64,000 nucleotides of DNA from Parus major (taxonomy: Eukaryota > Chordata > Aves > Passeriformes > Paridae). Location: the NCBI RefSeq assembly GCF_001522545.3, contig NC_031769.1:21909419-21973418 (forward strand). The letters run 5' to 3'. The position numbers and the translations under genes are program-made. The notes under the pieces are model-generated. The model ran no database searches. It had not been told where the DNA came from and saw only the letters and a list, made by a program, of their open reading frames with translations. Numbering within the stretch: position 1 is the first letter of the stretch; each line of letters begins with the position of its first letter. Shown here piece by piece: positions 1-14,503 of the stretch.

Positions 1-3000
1 GTCCGTGCTGCAGACACCACAGTCCAGAGCCGGGATGTGGGGGAGTGATGTTTTCCTTAACACACTGTGCGCTTCTTCTTCCCCCTCTCTTGCTCTCAAA
101 GCCAGTCTTAAAGGTGCAGAACTTAATATATAACATAAACCAGACGATTGGGGATACCAGTATCATAAAGTCACCCCAGGACACATGGTAAATTCAGAAT
201 TGTAAAAATTTTGACCCTAGGAGAGAACCTTTTAGAACAAGCCCTTCTGCCCTTTAAATCATCTTGGCGTAATCAGGGGATGAGTTAAGTAATGTGTCAA
301 GTAACACATATATACAGATTTTCTTTAACTTATTTCCCAGACTCTTACCTGTGCATGGGGAAGGAATTTTCCTAGAGGTACATGTAAAAAGATGACAAAA
401 GGTGACCTGTGAAGCATGTTGCTCCATAGGAGCTTAGAAGGGTTTTCCTTGAGGCCAGTAGCTTGTGTGTTTGGAATGGTGCTGTGTGCCTTCTTGTCAT
501 CTTGCCTTGAAGTCCTTTGGTCTTACCTCCTTGAATACTGTGTAACAAATTTACAGTGGAGAGCAAGAACTTGGAAAAAGCAGAATTAAGCTTACAAGTG
601 AAAAACAGTTGTAAGAGGAACACTGCTTCAAATGCACCTGAGACAACAGAGCACAGCTGCTGTCTTGTTCATCTTTGGCTACACAACCAAACCTACTAAA
701 ACAGGCCAATCTTCAAGGTATTTTTTAGTTTGTTGTAATGAGTGGTACCACTTCCCACTGTTTAGTTGTTTCCAAAGGTTCAGAGATAATCTCCCCAGTA
801 AGATAAGATAACACACTTATGTGTCATGTATGAACTTCTGAGTCAGAGTAACACCAGCCTGTCCTGATCTCACAGAGTTCCCTAGTGACTGATAGAATCA
901 AAGCTTTTCTCTGTTTCTACCTAAAGGGAGCTTTGTAGTACTGGGATGAGTTGGCCTTTCGTGGCAGATTGTTCACTCTCTGAAATTTAACCTACAGACT
1001 TGATCATGTGGATAAAAATGAAATCTTAAAAGGTTTTGAAAAAGATATTAGCTTCTTACAGAATGCAATGTTAAAATAAGTGGTCTTTGAGGAAGCCCCC
1101 ATTAAGAAAATATGTGGTTTTGATTTGCATATACCCTTAGCTTTTCCACAGAACACAGACATTTACAATACTCTTAACTTCTTAGGGTAGAATGAGCCTT
1201 TCCTTAAATTCCTTAAATTAATGTACATTGTTAATAATAGCATTTAAAAGGAACGTATTTAGAGATGTAACAATTTATTTGAAGCATACAGATAAAATGA
1301 ACAGCTTTTCTAATGATATCATCTAAAGAATTTACTAAACATGTCGATTGTGTCCCTCTTTCCACTGTGGGTGTTAAAGCAAAACACAAGACTCAGGAAC
1401 TGGGCAAAATTATTTTCAACTTGTAAAATGAACATCTTTCTTGATCCTACTTATTTTATAACTTTGAATGAAACATTGACTGATAACCTGCTCAAGGTCA
1501 GTTAAACGGAGTCTTCCCCACAACTACCTTCCAATTCTACCAGTAGTATTAACACAAGGCATATAGGATTTCTCAAGATTATGAACATATGCCTCTAAAT
1601 GAGTTTCTTCTTTCAATACAGATAAAAAAGAAGTCTGCATTCAGAAAGTATTACCTTCTTCCTAAATATGCCAAGTCCAGTGAAGCTGCAGTTTCAATCT
1701 TTAATACAATTTGCCTGTGTAGAAACAACTGCTAAAGTGGAAGTACTCAGCAATAAAATTTTACACTGCACAATTTCTCAAATTCTGACCCTCTTTACTA
1801 AAAGCAAAATGGCTGTAAAACAGATAAAAGGGAATTGGGATGATAATATACGTTGCAAAAAATGTTCACTGGTCAGGTTAAAACCATCTGGAACATACAG
1901 AGTTCCTTGGGAGAGATATGACATAGAGCTTTTACACTTAAAATTTTCTTCTTAGAAATATTTGTGCTATAACAAGGAAAATGGAAGGAATTAACAATTA
2001 TGAACATGTGAAGAAGGAACTGAGCCACCAAATAAATGGACATTATAAAATAAGTATGGAAACAAATTGAAGGTCACAGAAGCTCTGGTTACTGCACTCT
2101 GTGAGTGCAGTTAGAAAAATAGACATTCCCATGAAAGGCCCTTACTTCCCATTTATCCTTCTGATCTGTGTCTGTATGAAAAACTAATATCTGCTGAATA
2201 CAGTCTTTGGAGCTCTGTATCCACCTACTTCTGCCTCTTTGCCATTGGTTCCCAGGTCCTGCAGAGTTCTTTACTCCAATGTCCTTTATAATGATGTGCC
2301 ACTGAAAAACTTGTCTTTCTTCTCACAGCCTTTCTTTGATTTTTGATTGTTTTCTTATTGCTGTGATTAATCATTTTAAATTACTAATCGGCAGACAAGC
2401 AGCCCATTTAACCAACTGTTAATGTGCTGATTCTTCCTTTCATTTTCTACTCGGTTTATTGCCATATACAATATTTCATGGGGCTCAGCACTCCTTGATA
2501 GAGAGTTGTTCGATATAATTTCAACTTTACAAGCAGCATTTCAATGCATTCCTCTGAAACTGGAGACATAGCTGTGCCCAAATCCTTTTGCCTACCTTTA
2601 GAAGAGAGCTATAAAACACATTTTCCCTGCAGAAGGTTTTCTTGTGGTCGGGCTGTGAACAACTCTTTTCTACACCTATCATCTGTTATATTAATTGTGG
2701 TCCCTATAGGGTTGTTTATTTCAGGCTTCATTTATCTACTTATTTAATTTACACCTGTTGTAAATGCAATTAGGAAATTATTACTATATTCTTGATGCTA
2801 GATTCTTCATTGGCTATTATTATACTTTGTTAGTTACACTGTGGAGAGCTGGAAATGCATTTCTTTCTCTGAAGATCTATTTGCTTCATCTTTCTAATCT
2901 AAAATAAAAGTTTCCCCAATAGCAGGAAACTAGGATATAATATGAATATGGCTATATATTACAGAGGTACTTTGAAATGTGCTGAACAAACCTAACATTT

Positions 3001-6000
3001 TTTCTGAATGGGGTGAATATAAATGCACATCCAGTGTCTGTTTAAAAGAAAAAAAAGTGATCCCGTTTTCTCTGCCCACCTATCCAGCTCAGGTGTGTGA
3101 GCCTTGGAAACAGTTTCTTTTTCTGAGCAGCTGTTTCAGAGAGAGACCTAACACAGAAGAAAATCTCATCTGTAACTCTCTCTCTAGTGTTTTCTACCAG
3201 CTGTTTTCAACAACTCCCACACGTGCTGTGTTTTAAACCCAAGGGATGTGACAGCCCTCATTTCCTATGGAAACAAATTAAGGACCTTAAGAGGCTCTTG
3301 AATTCCATTCCAGCATCTGGCTTTGCAGCTTGGAAGCACTGGATGTCACAACTCACGTCTCCCTGCATGTGGGTGTATTTACTGAATGCTAATGGGAGCT
3401 GGCTTGAAATTGAAAGCTGAAGAGAGGTAGGCAATCCCTTGAATTGACATTAGAATTATCTCCACTTACCTTTATGCTTTTAGCAACACAGCAGCACAAG
3501 ATTGTTCTCAATCCACTTGAATTATGAGGATTTAATTTTAAAAGATAAGATGAAAAACAGCACTTGTTTTGATCTTGCAAGAGCACACTTCAATCCAAGG
3601 ATATTTCTTCTAAAGTATTTAATGAGTGAACAGAACTTGGTGATCTCACGATCACGCCACACAATTCATGTGTTCAACTTAACCTTCACCCTGAATCTTT
3701 TCACACACAAAACAGCATAAGCAAAGGAAACAGCCCCTCTACAGAAATCTTCAGTCCCTCTACAGAAATCAAGTTATTTGTCACACAGACCAAAAAAGGT
3801 TATTTGACATCAGGTGGAATTTTAAGAGAAATGGAATTCCATGTATGTGAGACTCATGTGCTCACATAGCTATTCCCTTGCTCAGTATTCTCAAGGTGCT
3901 TCATTTCTAAAATCTCACAGACTGCTGAACCTTGATTTCTCACAAAGCAGTGCTATTTTGGTACACCCACAGTAAGATCACAGTGCACTTTACATCATCA
4001 CTCACCAGGCTTCATAACTTCTGTTTCTGCCATAACTGAGCATATTTATGAACCTTCTTTATTGTTTCAATTTAAATTTTCTAAACCAATTCCAATGTAA
4101 TAATCTTCTACCTTTTAAAAAGACTATAACTTGTTTTCTAGCATTAATTTCATGAATGAAAGTTGAAGGATATAAAATGCTAAAACAGTTTTATATTATT
4201 ATTTGCTACGATTTTATTGGGGCCACATGTCCTCTATAGATTTCTTCTTACTTTCATTCCATGCTTACTGCAGACAACTGAGTCCAAGATACTGGAAAAT
4301 TTTCCCAAATAATGCAAACTCTCCCTGATGTAAAGAAACTGTTTTACTCTTTTGTCTGACCAACAATATTCAAATTTACATATATCTCTGTGAACAGCCC
4401 ACATGAGGCATTCCCTTTATGACCTCTATTTTCCTTAATTGCCCTTAGAAGCAGCCTAGTTTTATGCAACCATAATTAAACTCTCATCCTCTTTTCAGAC
4501 ATCCTTTGGCATCCTACTTATAATTAACTACTTTGTGAGTTATGTTCTTCTCTAACTTTCTACCTTTAGTACTTCCCCCCTTCCCATTTTCCCCCTTCCC
4601 ATTTTCCCTGTATACCATTTGTTTATGTCTTTCTAATCACTTATTAGAAGTATATTCATCATTTATTTTTGGAACCTGGTTCAAGATTCAATTTCACCTA
4701 TCAGTTTCTATCTGTCTCATGAAAATTGAAAGCCTTATTAAGGCATCAGGTTTATTATTTTATATAACATATCTTTTATTTATCCATAACTTAGATGAGA
4801 AGTTTGATTCCTGTTCAATTCAATTTAAAATTCCTTCTACCAAAGAACTACAAGCTTGACAGTATTATGGATTTCTAATGGCATTAAGGCTGAGATCTTG
4901 AATGTTCCTGCTGTTGATTTCTATAGGCTACATACCTGAGATGGCCACCAGAGAAATTTGTTCAGCAACCTTTCCATTGCCATGGCAGGCAGATTTCTTT
5001 CTTTTCCCAGCACAATGGTGACTTTCAACTCTGCAGTGTCAAACACAGAAACTAGCTAAGGACTTGAAAGTCAAATGTAGGAGAGGACATCCCAGATTTA
5101 GGGCACAGAGACTAACTACAGCTACCATGGTAAAAATGAGTTCAGTCAGCTTTGAAACAGTACATGAGCAAATTATGACTCCAGTCAGGGGAAAAAATAC
5201 CTTTGATCTATGAACATGTCAAAGACAGGATGTTACATTGCAGGAGGAAAAGTAAAATGAAAACCAGACTTTTAACTGTGGGAGGAAAGAAGTCCACTGC
5301 ATCAGAGTTTCCACACTGTTGTCAATTGTTCCACTGCAGTAATTGTCTGTTAGTGTCCCACTCCTATTAAATTAATTTCTCAGACACATCCCACAGGAAG
5401 GCAGAACGCCATGGGGCTAATTCTGTTATGTTAAGGGTCAATAATATTACTGTGCCCAGAGGGTTCCACATATCTGAATAAGAGAAGGTCGGTCCCATTG
5501 GACATAAAAACAGGGTTTTATTCCAGTTCTGTTCCCAGAAATGTACAAAGACAGAAGAACAATATGCAGCAGATGATTGGGGTATGCACAGCTGAAGTCT
5601 GTCCACAGGAATCATGTTATCTGATTTCTGGACTTCACATGCAGTGTCTAACACCCATCTCCAAGAACAGATTATATATAATGGAAAACATTCTGCCTAA
5701 TTCTGGAGAGGGCTGAATTTCTGTTTGTCCAGCAGTCCAATGATACAAAAAACAGAGCAATGGTATTCCTGGAAGATTGAGAGCATGTGAAAGGGAATGT
5801 AGGAGTTATTATAACACAGTAATCTGGCATACAGAAACATTTCTTGATCTTGAAGTGGGAAAAGAAGCTTAAAAGAAAATATATTGTGACAACTGAAATG
5901 GTCTGGGAACTAAAGAGCTCAGCAGAGATCAGATGGCATGAGAGACACTGAAAGTTACTAACTGAAAAATGAGGAGGAAATGTTTTCTTAACAATATTTA

Positions 6001-6432
6001 ATTGAAAGTCTGTTCAAATAGAATCCAGTAAGCTCTCAGAGTCATTATCATGGTTTCTCTTGCACTTCTACAATCTATTGAGTAAATTTTTGAATAGTAG
6101 CACTCCAAAAACTATTATCCAGCTAGTAAAGAGAGCCTCAGAATACTTTATTTTCTGGTCCCATTTAACTCCTTGTAAGAGGAAAAATACCCTCAACCTC
6201 TAAAATCTATAACAATGAAACACAGTATTCATTTTGACTTTAATAACAGAAAGAAAATGCACTCCTGGATTCCCAGCAGAGTGGGACAATGACAATTGCA
6301 TAATGTGTATATTTAAAATGATGTTGTGAAATCCAAGGCAAAGATCAAAGAGGTTGTTTAATAAATCAAAATTGGACTGTTCCATACAGCTGTACAATAG
6401 CAAATATAAAACTTCTAAATGTAAGCAAGGAA

Positions 6433-6460
6433 AATTAACAACTATTAATTAACAACTATT
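6433..6460. repeat. Perfect 14-bp tandem duplication
   Basis: The unit AATTAACAACTATT occurs twice in direct succession and is followed by a partial third unit. This is an ordinary replication-slippage type minisatellite in AT-rich intergenic DNA. Confidence 0.8.
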
Positions 6461-7680
6461 AATTAAAATATTAACAACAGGTTAATGGTGCAGTAACATT
6501 AAAAATTAAGTCTTGAAGCTAAATAAAATGTGATATAAAAATCCTGCTTGAATTTACTAATGGTAAATCAGCCAGATCCCTTCTTCAATATGATAAGTGA
6601 TTTTTATGACTGAAAAGATATGGACAAAGTTGTCTTCAAGAAATTTTCCTGTGTTCACCCTATAAGAAATCATCAGTTAAAATAAAGGCTGGGACTATAA
6701 GAATTAAAGGTAGGCAAAACCTGACTGAAATGATAGAGTCAGTTGTTCTGAAAACAACAGGTTGTCATTGTAAGAGGAGTTGTCATTATTGCGGAGTTTC
6801 TCAATGAAGTCACCATTAATGACCACAACATGGCGAGATTTTCTAACAGTGGAATAATTTTAAAAATTATATGGTTGGATGACTGTAAACTTGCATGGGA
6901 AGAAATTATGTACTAGGAAACAAATAGAATTTATATAGGAAAAGGTACAAAGACCCATAGTCAGGGCATAACAAGTATTTCTGCCATAACCTGAGAGCTC
7001 ATTGGTAGGGAAATGCTAATAAGGAAGGAAAAGAACAGTGCAGTCTTGAACTGTTGGTTAGATTTAGACACAATTTTCCTGTGCTGCAATGCTTTCATGG
7101 AAAGCACAGATATGATCCTAGGTTATATCAGATGAATCAGCACTCCTGTGGGAATATGGAAAATTACTGCTACATTACCAGATGTCACCAAGAACTTATC
7201 TAGGTGGACATCTTTCTTTTCAAAAAATGTGAATTCAAACTGGAAGGATGCTGAGATGATTTAGAGGCCAGAAAAACAAGTACTACAGTGAACACTATAA
7301 GGATCTGACCTGTTTATCTTAGTAAAATCAAAGTGAGGAGTGAAAAAGATGGGTGTCTACATTAGAAGGACAAACACCAGAGAAAAGAAACAAAACACAA
7401 CAAAATGCAACAAGTACACTGGAATAAATGTGGTTATGAACAAATTTAATTAGGAAATTAGGACAGGTTTTGTCTACAGAAGGGATGGTTAAATTCAGAA
7501 TTCAAAATATATGCTTCTAATCAAATTCTGGTTAAAGATATGAGAATACAATGACTTTGGATTGCTGCTGCCTACTCCATGTAAACTTGGGGAACATACT
7601 GCACCCATCTTATCTAAGGGTCACTGTGTTCACAAATAGGAACTTTATCTCCACAAGGACAACTGGGAGATAAAGGTTTT

Positions 7681-7760
7681 TATTATATTTATTATATTTA
7701 TTATATAAGGTTTTTATATATATTTTATTATATTCATTATTTATATGATAAGGACAATTA
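7681..7760. repeat. AT-rich simple repeat with a 9-bp unit
   Basis: Three near-identical TATTATATT units open the tract at 7681-7707, followed by degenerate TTTTATATATATTTTATTATATTC-like sequence broken by a few G residues. It is a low-complexity array with no coding potential. Confidence 0.75.
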
Positions 7761-9870
7761 AGTCCTTAACATATAAATAGGAAGTATTTACATTTGAAAG
7801 AGAATAGGACTTTCATAAGAGAGTAACAGGAGACTCGTGTTTTAAAAATTCTGACACTGCAGACACCTTTAATTCTTAGAGTCAGCTAGAACTCACCAGC
7901 AAGTACTCTGATTTCTTAGTATTTCCTCCTAAAAATATTACTGTTCTGTGTCAGGAATATTACTTGCAACTTTCTGTGATTAAGATTCCATTCCTTTTCA
8001 ATTAACAGAGCACTTTGCGAATCTGTCACCCAAAAAAATACTTTTAGCATCTTTTAGGTATTAACCAACCCATTTGTTTTTTTAAGAGTAATTGATAAAG
8101 TGTCTGTGGCATACTTCAAAAACCTTTGTGTTCATGTCCTGATGGGGTTGTATTTTCATTTAAAATTTTTTATGTATTTCCTACTCTGGCTGTCAGAGGG
8201 TTGTCAACACATCCCCTTCATTATTTATAAAACACTTTTAGCTTTCCTCTGTTTTTATCTTTGTTTTTTTAATCAAACCAAACAAACTGTGTCAACACAA
8301 GAAAAAATATTAAACATGAGAACAGATGAAAATATTCTCTCAGTGATTGGATGCCTGTATACTGAACACAGAACACAGTAGTTCCTCTGCGCTGATTAAT
8401 ATGGCAGACACTAAAATAAACACTGGGCAAATAAATACACAAAAATAGGGCAAATAAAGACAGAGAGAAAAATATGCAAAGTGAAGAAGAGAGGAAATTA
8501 ATACAGAAAAGAAATATATGGATTTAACTCCAGCTATTTTTCTAAGTCTCCAACTATGAAATCCGTTTATCAGATTCAAGGGGACTAGGATTCCTTAAAA
8601 AGTGCTTTTCATTCAGTATTCTTTTTCACACCTTACAATCCCCAAAACTTTAGTAAACTGCCTGCTCTACACTGTATAGAGACATCACTGAATAAGATCA
8701 GCTAAGTGTATTAGAATCACACTGATGTCAGACCAGAACTTTGGAAGACATCATTTGAACGAAAACCTACCTGATATTTCACCCCCTACACCTTCACTAT
8801 CAGTCAGTTGGTTCAACTTCTATTTCTTTAGTTCTGCTTTCCTCTATTTCTGGTTCAGCTTTCTATTTCTGAAATGGCCAAGGTATTAAAAGATTATTTC
8901 TGCTAAAACTGAATGAGTTCTTTGACAACAGTCAAAGAATGCTCCTTTTATCTATGTTGCTCTTTTTCATTCTAAGTGGGCAAACTGTTTCCCCCCAGTT
9001 CTTGCTACATTTTATAATGTTATGTGCCTTTCTGCCTACTGGTGCATGTGAGTATATAAATAATCCATATATATATAATTTTATAATACATAAAATTCTT
9101 TCTATGTAAGTATATTTTTATAATTTCATAATACTTGTCTGTGTGAACTTTGGTGTGTCAGTGGAAACTAACACTGTGGTTGGCAGTCTGTATAAATAGT
9201 ATCACTTTCAGGAAGAAGAGGATTTGGGTATTTCAGTGACATAAATATTTTGGGACTTCATTCTGATGTGATATATCTAAACATATCACCTTATTTAAGA
9301 ACATGCTAGACTTCTTGGCAGCTCAAAATAGGTGGAATCCAGGCCTCAGTTACTAACAGAGATATTTTTGGAGGTGTATATATACATGTGAGGCAGCCAT
9401 TCTCTTCTGAACCTTTCTCTTCAATTTTTAGCTTGAAACTTTCTCTACATAGGATGAAGCCTAAATTGCTGCTGATACACTAAGCTGGCCTTTATCTGAC
9501 AGGTCCAATGAGTACTGCAGATTAACTAAAATTCAAAGTCCAGAACCATAAATGGAACTAGAACACCAATGGCATTTAATTTGTGATAGAAAGTAGACAT
9601 TGCATGGCCTGTTTTAATACAAATATGATACCATTTCAGCTTTAGAAGCCTAATAGTGTCAAGGTAAGGATAAGGAGATGTTTCTCATTTTTAGGGGTAT
9701 CTCCATTTTCTGAAATTACTACAGACGTAGGAATCTCCCTAAGGCTTACTTAATCTTGGTAGAAATAATAATTTCCATCATTCTTTTCTCAGGGAGTCTG
9801 AGAGGAAATACCTTCATTTAACCAATTCTCAGTGCTTAGTGCAATAATGACATTGATTTTAATCACCCAG

Positions 9871-10017
9871 TGCTGGTTTTGCTGGGGTGAAGTTAATTTC
9901 CTTCACAGTACCTATCATGGAGCTGCATTTTGGATTTGTGCTGAAAACAGGGTTTCTATTGCAGAAATACTTCAGTTATTGCTGAGCAGTGCACAGATCC
10001 CTCTTTCCTTCTCTGCC
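9871..10017 (+). mobile_element. 5' fragment of avian ERVL-type LTR, plus strand
   Basis: The stretch starts with TGCTGGTTTTGC and continues with GGGGTGAAGTTAATTT, a hallmark of the 5' end of a common avian ERVL-type LTR. It closely parallels the start of the full-length LTR at 29001-29572 in this window, including the shared GCATTTTGGATTTGTGCTG-like segment and ATTGCTGAGCAGTGC. Only about the first 150 bases are present. It then meets a second copy in the opposite orientation. The family assignment comes from recognised sequence, not from a database search. Confidence 0.7.
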
Positions 10018-10305
10018 TCCAAATTGATATTCTAAGGATGACACCATGTGGTCTGGGATGTCCATGGGGTCACTGGGGTCAGTTGTCCTGTGCGTGCCCT
10101 CCTGATTCCCTGTGCATCCCAAACCCACCCAAAGGTGGGGTGGGGTGAGGAGCAGAAAAGACCTTGACACTGTGCAAGCGCTGCTCATTAACAGCAAAAA
10201 ACATCTATCTCTGTGTTACCAACACTGTTCCTACCACAAATCCAAAATGGAATCCCACGCCAGCTACTGTGTACAAAAATAATTCTACCTTAGCCCAAAC
10301 CAGCA
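10018..10305 (-). mobile_element. Avian ERVL-type LTR fragment, minus strand
   Basis: Read on the minus strand from 10305 leftwards, this begins TGCTGGTTTGGGC and goes on through a CCATTTTGGATTTGTG segment, a GAGCAGCGCTTGCACAG segment and then the region that precedes the LTR TATA box (compare 29100-29275). It therefore covers about the first half of the same LTR family as its left neighbour, in inverted orientation. The 3' half of the LTR is missing. The junction near 10017/10018 is estimated from where similarity changes orientation. Confidence 0.65.
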
Positions 10306-13300
10306 CATTCAGCTATTTTCACTTCCTAGCATTAATGTTCTAGGTATTTCAGTGTCATTTGCTAAACCTGAAAATTGTATTTCATCTATCCTATAGCAAA
10401 GAATTTTTTGCAACATTTGCACACATATTATGTACACAGTTCTCAGTGCATTCTCATAATTTGAAAGCAAGTTTTCATTGGTTTTAGAAGTAGACATCAG
10501 CTGCAAAAAGCTTTTCAATTTGTTGCATGCATGATATAACTCACAGGGAACAACAGAATATGGAAGAGTAGCAAAGACTTTCCCTCTTTAATGAAAAAGA
10601 TTCTGAAATGTAATTATCTATTATTTGCCCTAATGAGGGGTTAATATACAACAATTTAAACTGATTCTTAAAAGGAGCACTGAATCCTTTCCCTTCAAGG
10701 GTTAGGAAAAAACTCCCAACCAGCCCTATCATTTTTTAGTGCCCAGAAGCAATGCTACAAAGCATTCCTCCAAATTCCTACAAAGCACAATTACAATTGT
10801 ATTTACGAGCTGTCCATCTCTTGCCAAAATAGAATAAATTTGACCTGATTTATGTGTCTAATTAGAGTAATAAGAGGTTTGGGTTTTTTTCAGTTTACAA
10901 GCCAAGGGCTCTGGCAAGAACCTTTGTGCCATAATATATCAAATAAATTGAGCAGTAATTTGTGCCATTCACAGGTACCTTCCAAACTTCTGGAATGAAC
11001 TTTATTAATTGGTACAACTCAGTTGTAAATTCTGGTTTTGCTTACCAAAATGTTTTTGAGGAGAACTGGGAGTTACAATGGCTAATTCCACCCAGCAGGT
11101 TGACTCTTTGTATTAGCAAGCACTGGGGTTTTCACCACTATCTCTCTTCCTGAATTTAATCTAAACATTTTGCTTTTTAAAAAATTCCAGGTTGGCAAGA
11201 TGAGATTCATAAATTATATGCCTATCTACAGAGTAATGCCAGATTTTTGGAATCCATGAGAGCCTCCAAAAATGATATAAAGACTTCACAAAGTTTGTGT
11301 TCTGTGGTTGCAAAGAGACCACACTAAAGGCTTGGGGAGAGGGAGGGGTGGAGTTACAAAACAAAAGTTGAAAGCTGCCATCAAACTGAACTCTTGGACT
11401 TAGGCACAGTTTCATGCCAAACTCTCAAACAATCTTATTTAAGGAAAAGAGTCAGGTTAGCTGTGGTTTGACTCTGCTCCAATCCAATTGATCCTAAGGT
11501 CAAGTAGACCAGACGAAAAAGTCTTGCAGGAACTTGCTTCATTCCACACACTTCATGGTAAGATATTTTCATGGTCTGCTGCCTTTAGGATGGTTGTTCA
11601 CTGCACCAATTTCTGCATTTAATAGCCCGCAGGCCAGCTCCTGCCTCACCAGAGAAGCACACATGTTCCTTAAAAACATTATTTTGTGTGCAGATTGTCC
11701 CAAGGAAGATGTTTCATATAAATTCTTTTTACATTTAAAGAGGTTATAAATCCCCATTTTCTCAGCTTCACACAAACTTCCCCTATAATCCTATGTGAGC
11801 ATGAAAGCTTAAAGCACAGTAAATGCTAGTTTCTAAAGATAAAATTTACACAATTAATTAGAAAGTTTTTAACTGGATTGCAAACAGTGAAACACTTAAT
11901 AATGCACACCTAAATTTTAACAGCAAAATGGTTTCTTCTTAGGAGCTCAAGAAATAATACTCACCCAAAAACTCTTGCTGCAGAAGCTAAGGGTGCAGAA
12001 TTCATCAAATTACTCCATCTGCTGGCTGATTTCCTCCAATCCTGGATGATTTCTCTTAGCTGTGTATTCTTGTCCCTTTTTAATGCAAATGAAACATTCA
12101 AAGCTTGATCAGTGTCCTTTCAAAGCAAATGAAATATTCAGGGTTGCCTTTGATATTCAAAGCACTTCCTGGAATCATGACTCCCTCTTTTCTCTCCATT
12201 TCCAGTTTAAGAAGACCTTTATGTTGCAATTTTAACATATTCTTTCTTCTACAGAAGGCATAAGACAAATGTTTTAACACTTTAGTGACTTTACTAGCCT
12301 TCCTATGTTGCACATCATAAAAAGTATAAATTATCCAACAATTTGACTAATCTTATTATATTTGCTGTGTTTCTGCTGTTCCATGGAACATTCATGACAC
12401 GTCAGAAATACAGATGTCCTACTCTTCAACAGAGTACTCAGAAGTTGGGCCTGTTTCCCATCCTTCCCACCTTGTAACCTTCCTACTGAATAGTCTTCCC
12501 TGGACCCTAAACTGAACTATTTATAGCAACTCTGCTTCTTCATAAGTCAGCGTCTTCCTGTATCTTGTATTCATGCTCATCCAATATTCCTTCAGGACAG
12601 TCCCATGCACCCCCTTTTCAGGACTTGTTCACAGGTACACAATTTTCTGTACAGCCTTTTTTCCCTCCTGCTTTCCATATAATTTTCTGAATATCACCAG
12701 TGCTACTCATCTGCAAATACATTGTGACTTTTTTTTCACTGGGACCATCCATTATAGCACGTCAATATGACTGTATTTAAACTGATTGCACTTCTGGTTT
12801 ATTCAAGGTGTTGAGCTAGTGCACGAATAAATAAAAGTGTGCCTCTAAAGAACCAAGTTTGAAAACTAAAAAGTACAATTTTCTATATTAAATTATCACA
12901 ATCTACATATATCCTAATTTATATGAAGGTTTTGAGCGAGATGTAGCTTTAAGATTAAGGTATTTATGGTCCCCAAGACGCTTCCTCAAATTTTCAATTC
13001 TTGCAGGTCAGGCCATATTCTGAAATAGCAAAATGCAATGAGCAAAAATATTTGCAGTGTTGGATCAGGATTAGGCACAGTAATAACCAAAATTGCCATT
13101 CTAGAATTTCCAACCAATCAAGGCAACCACTTCTAAGTGCAGACACATAAGCAAGCTGCTGGAAGTTATCTGCTTCTCTAATAAAATAACAGTACACTAA
13201 ATTAAATGCACTTGGGCTTGAAACTGAGTGAACGCCCAGGTTTCTTTGACATTAAATAAATTACACAAACTACTTTAGTGTTTACTCATAATAACCCCCA

Positions 13301-14473
13301 GACTTATCAGCCACTAACCATGCAATGAGGCACCCTGTCTTTCTTGGTCCTGGTTCAGCTAAGCAAGGGATGAGGCCCCTCCTGATCTTCCTTTGCTGCT
13401 CCCTGTGCCTGTACTAGAGATGACCTTAGACAAGAGTCTAAGACCACATTTTTCTATGGGTTTCATCAGGTTCAAAAGGCCACAAAGAAAAATGATTCAG
13501 CACACAGATAAGGGCTTCACAAATATTTCTTTTATTGGTTTACATCCTGACAAGGTTGAGACCAACACTCACAAATGGAAGACTGCGTCAATGTTTCTCT
13601 ACAAAGAGTCTTGTGTAACCCAAGCTGTCGATCAGTTTATCTCAGGGAGGAAAGAAAATGCAGAGCACAAATAAGAAACTGAGTCACTCTGCCTCCCTAC
13701 CAGCCCTTCCAGAGCAAATTAAATCTGCCCTCACATTCCAGAAGTCAAAGAGAACAGTGAGACAGAAACATATATATTGCCTTGAAATTAATCCCCTTAG
13801 CACACAGCTGGAGCAGCACAACAAAATGTAATTTATGTCTGTTACCACAAACTTGAGTTAGCACAGCTCAAAGACTCAAGCAGACACAAGTTCCAGATAG
13901 GAACTTTTGGGTGAGAGAGAGAGTACTTTTGTTTAGATCAAGCCTCTCCTGCCTTTTTGTGCACCAAAGAAGAGACAGAAGAAACTTATTGTTGGAAAAG
14001 AAATATGAGGAAATATTAAAGGAAAAGAAACAAAGCAGACCCAGTGATGGAATTTATATAAGAATTTGGTACATTGCCTTCCACATCTCAATAAGGGTAG
14101 CACCTATTCGATGGTGGTATTTCTTTTATTTACTCTAACAAGACTATTACATTTCAGGCACATAAAAACTTGCTGAATTGTGACTGTAAGACTCAACATT
14201 CAGTGTAGTTCACCAAGCCAAATTGTGCAGAAATAATCTGTCTGTAAGAAAAGTATCTGGCAGAGAGAGCATATCGAGTGCACACGACAATACCTTTTGC
14301 ATCCCTTTGCAACTTCTTTTATGTGATGTAGTGCATGAAATGACATTTAAAACAGGTTTAGATACAAAAGGTATGTCAAATATAAAGATAATACCATGTT
14401 AATTCTATGTTGAAAACAGTATTATAATGATATCAAACAAAAAGTCCTTGGTAGACTAGTTAAAGGAGAAGAT

Positions 14474-14503
14474 ACTGAACTGAACTAAACTGAACTGAAC
14501 TGA
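14474..14503. repeat. (ACTGA)n microsatellite
   Basis: Six head-to-tail pentamers ACTGA are visible, the third carrying a single change (ACTAA). It is a short, nearly perfect pentanucleotide array. Confidence 0.85.

Larger units (their letters stand above)
1..9870. other. Intergenic AT-rich desert, no gene recognised
   Basis: I see no convincing coding exon here. Open frames are short (under about 105 codons), low in complexity and overlap on both strands without domain signatures. Small local structures are present: a duplicated ~19-base unit near 3741-3776, a 14-base unit repeated perfectly at 6433-6446 and 6447-6460, and an AT-only array at 7681-7760. From synteny knowledge, the region upstream of STEAP1 in amniotes is a long desert after ZNF804B, which fits but is not shown by the sequence itself. 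Confidence 0.6.
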
